From the NCBI GenBank assembly GCA_023627715.1, contig JAMAHW010000022.1, positions 425,792 to 489,791 on the forward strand: a stretch of 64,000 bases of DNA. Reading direction: 5' to 3'. The position numbers and the translations under genes were made by a program. The DNA comes from Periconia sp. R9002. Its lineage: Eukaryota; Ascomycota; Dothideomycetes; Pleosporales; Periconiaceae. Every line of letters begins with the position of its first letter. Within the stretch, counting starts at the first letter, position 1. Below, piece by piece: positions 56,584 through 64,000 of this stretch. Under the pieces are notes generated by a model. That model saw nothing but the letters and a program-made list of their open reading frames with translations, searched no databases and had not been told where the DNA came from.

Positions 56584-58975
56584 ACAAGCACGCCCATACG
56601 CATCTATCAGCAGGTACAAAGTCGTAATATTATTAATTATGGGAAAAGTTCAAAGCTTGTTCCTAGTCGTTCGTTTTATCTTCTTTCTTCTTCTGGCAGT
56701 CTCATTCCCGCGGCTTTGGGGCGTTCAGTCCCCCGTGAAAAGGGGGGAGAGATATAGGAGAGAGAGTCGATTGAGCCATGTGGATCCCTTCTCCGAACCC
56801 GATCGGCCTTATCCTTTATCTAAAGCTCCGATTAGCCCCACGGGGCTGCTATGCAATGCACGCGTACCCGGGTTTTGAGCAAGCAAGCAGCCTACCTAGA
56901 AGTAAATGCATAGATAGATACCAGGCATTAGTTTTGATAGATAGCACGCGGCGTGACCAAATGCAGCGGTTGGCCCAAAGCAGGATGGAAGCGTCACGGA
57001 CGTGTTGGATATGTATGCAGTGCATGCCTCCCCACTCACGTCGGCCAGTTATGGGAACGAAGGGAGGGGATGAGGTGGGCACGTGGACAAGGCCCTTTTA
57101 CATGTTCCTTACAATCTAGACCGGTTGCATGCGAGCAGATATCAAAGACATCCGACTGAGATGACGATTGATGTTGCACCACTTTTATCGCTGCTCTTCT
57201 TCCAAAATATAGGCACACAGCACATAAACATCAAGACATCTAAATCGATAGACAATGACTACCTATGTAGGTACCTATTCAAAAAGGCGTGTGCAGTCTA
57301 TAAGTCCGATAAAGCCAAGGTGAAGTTGGGGTGGATCCCTGGCTACCGGAACCAACCAATCAGGCGTCAACCAGTCTGAATGGAGCAGGTACATGCGGTT
57401 CCCCACTCACGACGCACGACGCACCCGTCTCTGGACGACGAGTGGAAGAGCATCACAGGCGGCGATAACTTTACATACGAGAAACTAACGGCTAGACTAC
57501 CCCACACGGATTCCTTCCTCTGTCTTCGGTGAGGCTTACTGTACGTGTTGCCCTGCAGGGAATTGGATGGGGGGTGGAATCATTCGAAGTGTGGAAATAA
57601 GAGATGATTGGAATGGGAACTGGAAAGGATTCGAGCACATTGCAGGTCAGTCATATACCGGTAACGACATGGAAATAGTTGCATTGCTTGAGTAACAAAG
57701 GTGGACGAGGCCAAGGCACAGCAGAGCGTATAGCTTACTTTGATTCGATACAGACTACTGCGTCTTCCTTCCCAGTTATCTGTACTTACGTCTGTGTGCC
57801 CTGCACTCCGCCTGCATCCGCACACACTTCTGTCTGACCCACTCAATGGATGGTAGGTTTGCGTCCAAACTCGCCGGGCTGATGGTGTACGTGACCTGGA
57901 CCAACCGTGCTCTTGTAACTACTGGTTTGATGCCAGTGAATGTCCATGTCCAGTGCATCCAATCCGGCAGGCTAGCATCCGAACCAAGCGCCATGGGCAA
58001 AGGTATGGGTTCCACGTTTGTGAAAGGGGACGACGGATTGACCCGAGCATGGATACGAGCCGACGTACATATATCAAGGTAACAAGTCCCCGTCCTTCGG
58101 TTTGGGAACAACCATTCGGAATCACCCTACAGACTTTCGGTCCTTATTTGATCTACCTACTGCACCAACCACATCCAAGTGATTTCTCACCTGCCCCCCA
58201 CGAACACCGTATCTCCACTGCAGCCACCTCAGCCAACAACAACTCGCTGTTACCTCCGCCTCACTGTAGAACAATCAGCCAAGCCAGTGCACAAAGACTG
58301 CCGTCATAGGTCTTGTGACGGTAATCCGCCAGTAGAGAGGCAAGGTCCGACGCTTCCCGCAGCCATACAACTACTTCTGCACCGTTCTCCCCGCACAGAG
58401 TCGTCCTCACATATCGTTCCACGTATACCGGCACCCAACGAAACCTGCTTCAATCCCACCCTTTTGACTCCCTACCACGGGCAGCTCATACTTCCACTGT
58501 CCATTGATGTCGGTTGATATACGTCAAGCTCTCACCTCGCTACGTTTTCCATCTCGGGTCGAAACTGTCTCGAGATCTCAGCTTTCCAAAGTTCATACCG
58601 GTGATAGCAATCGTCCAGCTGATACGTAAATACTCATCGTCAATCAATCGATCAATCGACGACAAGTTTGAAAAAAGGTATATATAGAACGGCAGACTAT
58701 CGAGGAAACGCTTACTCTGCTCGCTCCAGCATTTTCCTTTGCAACTCCACAACCAGACTAATTACTATGTAGTAGCTTTGTGCTTGGAGCTCTAGGTCTT
58801 TTCGTCCCAAGAAAATCCCAGATTCAAGTGACATTGTTGTGTTTTCTGCACCGGCAATAGTGCCGTGTTTGACGATAGCAACCATCACGCTGGCGTATAC
58901 CACTGTCCCCAGTATCAAAAGAAGCGGCAGATCCCACCTCAATACTAGTAGAAAAAGTTGCACGAATCCGCAATC
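56584..58975. other. Gene-poor intergenic region, 2.4 kb
   Basis: It contains the IDI 3' flank and the promoter of the GNAT gene. TAGGTACCTA occurs at 57267-57276. Short frames on both strands lack motifs. No gene or RNA is recognised. Confidence 0.5.
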
Positions 58976-59859
58976 ATGGCGACAACCATGGCATCTAGTG
59001 CTTCGTCCATCGCCGTCAACCTGCACGAGCAGAACAAGTACATGAAGCCTAACCACGCCCATGTAGAAAGTGGATCCGTGGGCTACGTCCGCATGCGGCA
59101 GAGGGCTCCCAACATGTTCACTGAAGGTCTCCGCGTAATCCCAGAGGGCGTCCGCGTAGTCACTGCTGCCGAGTATAAAGAAGCGGCTGCGTGTTTGGCC
59201 GAGGCCTTCGCCGAAGATGATGTCGCTCGCTACTTTATTGATGTGCCTGACCGTACACAGTGGACCGAAAAGGAAAAGTGGGATCTCCACGTCGAGATCC
59301 TCGAATACGTGACGTATGCTCACATCATGAAGGGACTCGTGACCACGATTGGCGACTTTGAGGCCGTTGCTCTATGGTGCGTTCATTCTCCACTCCCTAT
59401 CCTATTGGACATACCGCAACTGACAAAAAATTCTCCAGGATGCCTCCCGGCAAGAACATGGACGACTACTGGACGATGCTGCGCTCCGGCATGTGGCGCC
59501 TCAACTACCGCCTCTCGGGCGAAGGCAAGCGGCGCTTCTTCAACGAATTCATGCCCCTGCTGCACGACACCAAGGCCTCGACTCTCGGCATTCACGACGA
59601 CAACTCCTGGTACCTCGTGTACATTGGCACCAAGCCCTCGGCGCAGGGCAGAGGCCACTGCCGCAAGCTCATCGAGCACGTGACCAAGCAGGCCGACGTC
59701 CAGGGCCAGGTCACGTATCTCGAGAGCAGCAACGAGAGGAACCCGGCGATTTATCGACGCTTTGGGTTCGAGACGGTCCGGACGGTGCATTTGCAGCGTG
59801 GCGAGAGGAACGTGAGCATGGATATCATGGTTAGGGAGCCGGTCAGGGCGGAGAAATAA
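58976..59859 (+). CDS. GNAT-family N-acetyltransferase
   Basis: Exons 58976-59376 and 59439-59859, with a 62-nt intron in phase 2, give 273 residues. The domain starts near residue 60 (RVVTAAEYKEAAACLAEAFAEDDVARYF). The acetyl-CoA loop is AQGRGHCRKLIEHV (about 223-236), preceded by the strand SWYLVYIGTKP, and the last motif is YLESSNERNPAIYRRFGFETV, all in the GNAT order. The enzyme moves acetyl from acetyl-CoA to an amine of unknown identity; small-molecule acetylation, for example detoxification, is more likely than histone acetylation because there are no accessory domains. The first 50 residues are poorly conserved in type. Codons change from C-ending to G-ending over the last 150 bases. 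Confidence 0.85.
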
Positions 59860-61475
59860 CGTACGTGGACGAAGATGCGGTGGTAGAGTGAGCATGTATG
59901 TGGTTCAACCCGCGATGTTCAAGCCATTGTCGAGGTAGTTTCCAGTATCAGACTAACAAAGTCTTTGGGTCGCGTTTTCTTCAACAGAAGCGCGGGAAGT
60001 TTTTTTTGTGCGGGAGGTTTGTTATTCATTTCCTTTTCCGTTTTTCTTTCTTACGTATGTTTTGTCTATTTACCTACCTCAGACACTCGTTTGATACATA
60101 CATCATCTATAGTTGAAACGAAACCATACATGCCGTTGCGATGAGCAAATGCTGCGCCTTTTGGTTACACCAATACTCGAGTAGAACTCATCCGAACGAA
60201 AGACAGGGGTTCATGTCAGTATGTATGGAGGTGTGGGTTCAGGCTCCTATTGTCCTTCCAACTTGTTTTGGGGGGCGATTTACCAAGTGACGTATAATAC
60301 AATTTCGAGACGTCTTGGACATGTATGACATTTGCGACAGATGGATAGTTGGACAGCTGGACATAGAGTCGGAGGGATCGGAGGTAGGCGGGGCGCTGCA
60401 TAAGGCGTGAAGTTGGCGGGTAGATGGGGGGGGGATGTGGTTAGTGCTAAAATTGTAGATTAGGGACAGAGCAGCATGGCAAAGGAAAAGCCAAAGATAG
60501 GAAACGACACATCTAAGTAAGTATGGCTTTGCTGGGAAATTAGAATGGACGATGGTGAACCCGCGAAGGATTTTTCTCGAGATGGTACCATGCAATTGTC
60601 GTGGTGTCGCCGCCGGCCACCCGTCGCCTCAAACGACGCTCAGACTTGGTTGCGTTGCATGAAACGCAAGCACTGCCATCAATCAATCTCCCTGCTTTCT
60701 TGATCCTCTCCCGTCTTCCTCTTTCTTCCAACTCCTTCTCTTCTTCTTCTCTTCTCTCTCTTCTTTCTTTTTCCGACTTTCTCTGTCGCCGTCGCCGTCT
60801 CCGTCTCTCTCTCTCTCTCTCTTTAATTCGGTAGCCTTTCTTTTCTTACCTACTCACTTACATACTCTCGTTCGCTGGAGGACTCCTCCCACACCTTACC
60901 ACTCCATACCACTACCGCTCGCTGCTTACTTAAATATACGTATACCAATTCCACTCAACAAACAAGCGCGCACCCAACCAACGCACGTCCAACCAACTTC
61001 TCGTTTGTCGTCTGCCCTTCCATTCGTTCCGTCCTACCACTATCTGGGTAGATAAGCGTGCGGTGCCTTACTTGTACTGCTCCCACAATCAACAACTTGC
61101 GCTTAATCGATAACGAGAGCCCGGCGAGCCCATCCAACTTCACCCCACCCCGACACTAACTATCCACCTCGCCCGCCGCCCGCCTTCACCCCGCAAAGCC
61201 TGCCGACTGGCACTGCACTGCACTGCCTGTTTGCTTGTTTGCTTGCTTGCTCGCAGCCTGCACGCGTCTGCACCCTCGCTGACTTTTCTCTGCGCCTGCA
61301 TTTCACCCACACCCTGCAGCTTGCCAGCACATCAACAAAAACAACAATCACTCCAAATACAACTCACTCCACCTCGCACGACACCCGACACACGATCAAC
61401 TAAACCCGCCCACTTCTCGTCCCATCCATTGCCGCCTCGACGTCTATTTACCCTCCGCCGCCGCCCGCAATCCAA
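59860..61475. promoter_or_regulatory. Upstream region and long pyrimidine-rich leader of the F-box-like gene
   Basis: A 1.6-kb gap. From about 60700 to 61475 it is strongly C/T-rich, with a (CT)n run at 60804-60822 and C/A-rich sequence close to the start codon, as in long leaders of fungal regulatory genes. No gene is recognised. Confidence 0.5.
60804..60822. repeat. (CT)n microsatellite
   Basis: An uninterrupted TC/CT dinucleotide run of 19 bases inside a longer pyrimidine tract. Confidence 0.85.
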
Positions 61476-62927
61476 ATGTCAAGCCCGTCCGTCCCCCCGC
61501 TCCGCACCAGTACGGTCATCCAGCGCCGGTATTCCGTCACCGGTCAGACTCCGCCCGACCATGTAGCGCCCATGAAACCGCAACCCTCCCCCAAGCTCCA
61601 GGCTTTGGATACAAGTGTGCAGACTGCCAGTTGTGGACTCTGCGAGGCCGGCAGTGGAACAAGCGCAGGAGATGATGGTAAGTTTTATGCCGCTACGTCG
61701 GCCGTGGGCGATGCCTTGCTACACAGCGAGAGTGAAGGAGAATCGGGCGAAGCTATGACTATACTGGGAGTGTTGGGAATGGCTGGGGATCGTGGTCGTA
61801 AAATGTCTCACCAGTGTACAGGCCGCACCTCGTCCAAGCGCTCTGCGACACAGCTACCGTCTCCCAGCACGCCCTCGAGCCATGAATTGCCCACCAAGAT
61901 TGCGCGTCTGGGCCTCGATCACATTGATATGGATGTCGACGAAGGACACATGACCGATCCGTTTCCAGAGGAGAGCGACTGGGCCCTTTCGTCCGCCGAC
62001 GACACTTTCTCGACTTCGATTCCCGCGTCGCCTGTTTCGCCGCCTTCAAGTATATCCGACGAGCTTGCCTTAAGACCTCTGCGTCTTACCATCCCAGAGG
62101 ATGACGATGATGATGATGACGTCGCTTCAGAGGATCTTGCCCTTTCACCTCCGGTTACCCGATTGGAAACACCGCAGCCCCAGACGGTACTGGAACACCA
62201 TGTTCCCTTGACTTTACTCACCCTTCCCCCGGAGATCCGCCACGAAATCTATCTGCGTCTGCCCGATCTCGTCCAGTCCCACCCCCTCATCTACTGCCTC
62301 TCCACGTTCGCGAACAACTTGCAACACCCGCTCGCTTCCGTCTCGCGCCTCATCCGCTCCGAAGCCCTCGCCATATTCTACAGCTACAACACCTGGATCA
62401 TCAAGCTCGAGTTTCAAATGATGTACGAAGCCTTCCAGGACTGGATCATCCGCCTGGGCGACGGCGCCGCGTCTCTCCGCCTCGTTACAATCGCGGTGCG
62501 CGGCCGTCTCTTCAAACCCCGCACGTCGCACGCGCCCAGCACCATCGGACTCAACGGCCAAATGCTCAACAACGCACCCACCCCCCTCGTGCCTGTCCCC
62601 GGCCAACCCATCGTCCCAGGCTCCAACGCCACCGCACACGTCGCCAACAATACCAATGTTCCCCACTGGCACCCCGCGCAGCAGCCCGAGCCGTACAGTC
62701 CCCCCGACGGCGACGCCAGCTTCCGCATTGACCTGAGCGAAAAATTCCCCGGCGGCCGCGTCGAGCTGGTCCGCTGCGACGGCACGCAGGAGGCGGGCGA
62801 AAACGCGAGGGTCTACCTGGCCGAGATGGTGGCGAGGCTCTGGGAGCGTAGGAGCAAGGGCACGCTGAATGGTCAGGATTGGATCTGGATGGTGGATGAC
62901 TTTTTGAACTTCACGGGCTGGTGGTGA
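61476..62927 (+). CDS. F-box-like protein of unknown function
   Basis: The frame is open for 483 residues from MSSPSVPP. It contains a possible in-frame intron, 61678-61821 (144 nt, GTAAGT donor and TGTACAG acceptor). Splicing would join GDD to GRTSSKRSAT and leave 435 residues; both readings keep the frame. The N-terminal 240 residues are Ser/Pro-rich with acidic runs (EDDDDDDDVASED). The only domain-like part starts with LTLLTLPPEIRHEIYLRLP (about 247-265 unspliced), an F-box-like helix found in many fungal proteins of 2EXR/F-box type, followed by VSRLIRSEALAIFYSYNTW, the usual second element. The C-terminus is Trp-rich (WIWMVDDFLNFTGWW). A role as SCF substrate adaptor is possible; there is no substrate-binding repeat to support it. 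Confidence 0.8.
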   Translation: MSSPSVPPLRTSTVIQRRYSVTGQTPPDHVAPMKPQPSPKLQALDTSVQTASCGLCEAGSGTSAGDDGKFYAATSAVGDALLHSESEGESGEAMTILGVLGMAGDRGRKMSHQCTGRTSSKRSATQLPSPSTPSSHELPTKIARLGLDHIDMDVDEGHMTDPFPEESDWALSSADDTFSTSIPASPVSPPSSISDELALRPLRLTIPEDDDDDDDVASEDLALSPPVTRLETPQPQTVLEHHVPLTLLTLPPEIRHEIYLRLPDLVQSHPLIYCLSTFANNLQHPLASVSRLIRSEALAIFYSYNTWIIKLEFQMMYEAFQDWIIRLGDGAASLRLVTIAVRGRLFKPRTSHAPSTIGLNGQMLNNAPTPLVPVPGQPIVPGSNATAHVANNTNVPHWHPAQQPEPYSPPDGDASFRIDLSEKFPGGRVELVRCDGTQEAGENARVYLAEMVARLWERRSKGTLNGQDWIWMVDDFLNFTGWW

Positions 62928-64000
62928 AGAGGTCGTAGGAGTGTTTCGTGTGTGTATGTCACCTTGGCCATTTCGTCCAGTCGAGAAAAGAAAAGAGATA
63001 ATGAAGTCTCGGCACTTTTTCTTTCTTTCTTTCTTTCCTTACTTAAAAAAGCGTAAGTTTTGTCCTTCTTGCCTCCCTTTCCCCTCTTCTGCATCTTTGC
63101 GCCTTTTTTTCCTGCCACACACAAACACATCTTTTTTTAATTCCTTTTTCACTTGGAGGTCAACGCTTGGGAGTTTTTTTGCGCATTGTCGGGTGGGTGG
63201 GGGGTTCGAATAATCATGGCAAATCAAATCATGGCGGCGGCGTTTTTTTCTGTTTTTTCGTAATCAGGTGCATCCATCTTCATCCGTAAAGCTCGGGAGG
63301 TTTTAATTCTGTGGAGTGGGGGCGGGGAGGAATGCGATTTGGGTCTTTTTCTTCGTCCTTTCTTTTTAATCTTCTTTTTCTTGTTCTGTGTATTGGGGAA
63401 AGCCTATTTTGAGGCAAAGGCGTGCTGTGGGGGTGTTAATATTGAAGAAGGGAAGAAAAGGAAGTTTGGTTTTTTGGTTTTTGGATTTGCTGAGGTTTTT
63501 TGCAATTGAGAGAGAGAGTTTTGGTTGAAAGGGAGATGGAAGTTGCATGCATCTCATGACAGGGACACATTTGAGAGCTTACCTTGCAAGCGATTGAGTG
63601 AATGGGATGCTTAATACATACCGATTAATACCTAACCCACCAAACGAATCAATCGATTGATTCATTCATACACTATGTATAAGTCATTTTCGGTTTCGTT
63701 TTCTCTTACACGGGATTCGGCTTTTTTTAAGGGGTTTTCGGAAGAAGATAAATATGTAGGTTCCCCATTAAAGTCGACTAACCCCAGTAACCCTTATCTT
63801 CTTTCCCTTCTTAAGTTTTTCCTCCTCACTTGTTTTTCTGAAAGGAGATGGTTTGGAACGCTTTCTTGGATCGATTGTTTAGTTCGTGTAAACCCCCATT
63901 TCTGGCGGAAAAAAAAAGAAAAATAAAGGAAGGAAAGAAAGAATAAAACGTCGGCAGGAATTAAGTTATTACAAAAATCCCCATTTACAGCCTTCACCCC
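62928..64000. other. 3' flank, no gene recognised
   Basis: T-rich and G-rich sequence with TTTCTTTC runs (63018-63040) and short frames only. It is likely the 3' UTR of the F-box-like gene followed by intergenic sequence up to the window edge. Confidence 0.5.

Noticed and set aside
56639..56878. 79-codon frame with a signal-peptide-like start
   Set aside because: Lies directly after the IDI stop in 3' UTR-like sequence, and the remainder lacks the cysteine pattern of small secreted proteins.
58712..59323. 203-codon minus-strand frame
   Set aside because: Runs antisense to exon 1 of the GNAT gene and shares its third-position bias; a shadow frame.

Overview
This window is nuclear DNA of a filamentous ascomycete (Pezizomycotina). 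The evidence is short GT-AG introns (about 50-170 nt), long single-exon genes, and fungus-specific families: a HET-domain protein, a Clr2 silencing factor, a WSC-domain secreted protein, homocitrate synthase of the fungal lysine pathway, an Asi-type RING protein and a tau55-like histidine phosphatase. I would guess Dothideomycetes or Leotiomycetes, but the class cannot be fixed from the sequence alone. No rRNA, tRNA, CRISPR or bacterial-type operon was seen. Exon joins were worked out by hand from splice signals and reading-frame continuity.

Layout. 1-2619: 3' part of a Pro/Gln-rich protein cut by the window edge. 2620-8650: 6 kb with no convincing gene. 8651-16720: a mitochondrial-type thioredoxin-like protein (+), a large protein with three Ulp1/C48-like domains (-), a bZIP factor (-) and a multi-pass membrane protein (+). 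18960-20156: a tau55-like histidine phosphatase (+). 21266-30168: three minus-strand genes, namely a HET protein, a salicylate-hydroxylase-like FAD monooxygenase and a cyclopropane-fatty-acid-synthase-like methyltransferase. A small inverted-repeat element and a cluster of perfect palindromes lie between the first two. 31386-33426: RNase H2 subunit C (+) and a conserved fungal membrane protein (-). 34490-40879: a divergent pair, Clr2 (-) and a SNF2 ATPase with a C-terminal PHD finger (+). 41878-43128: an alpha/beta hydrolase (+). 43685-50519: two ubiquitin-ligase genes in tandem (-), an F-box/WD40/UIM protein resembling Ufo1 and an Asi-like membrane RING protein. 51371-62927: all plus strand, namely a WSC protein, homocitrate synthase, isopentenyl-diphosphate isomerase, a GNAT acetyltransferase and an F-box-like protein.

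Functional themes. The window mixes housekeeping metabolism (lysine, isoprenoids), chromatin silencing (Clr2 plus SNF2-PHD), protein turnover (Ufo1-like, Asi-like, C48-like) and accessory functions (HET, FAD monooxygenase, WSC). Homocitrate synthase has two perfect TGACTCA (Gcn4/CpcA) sites upstream, which fits cross-pathway amino-acid control.

Most unusual items: the triple Ulp1-like protein, in which only the middle domain keeps the full catalytic set; two small elements with terminal inverted repeats (one in the IDI promoter) that look like one MITE family; the divergent heterochromatin gene pair; and a repeated switch from C-ending to G-ending codons toward the 3' ends of several genes. 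I found no convincing wholly new multi-gene system.
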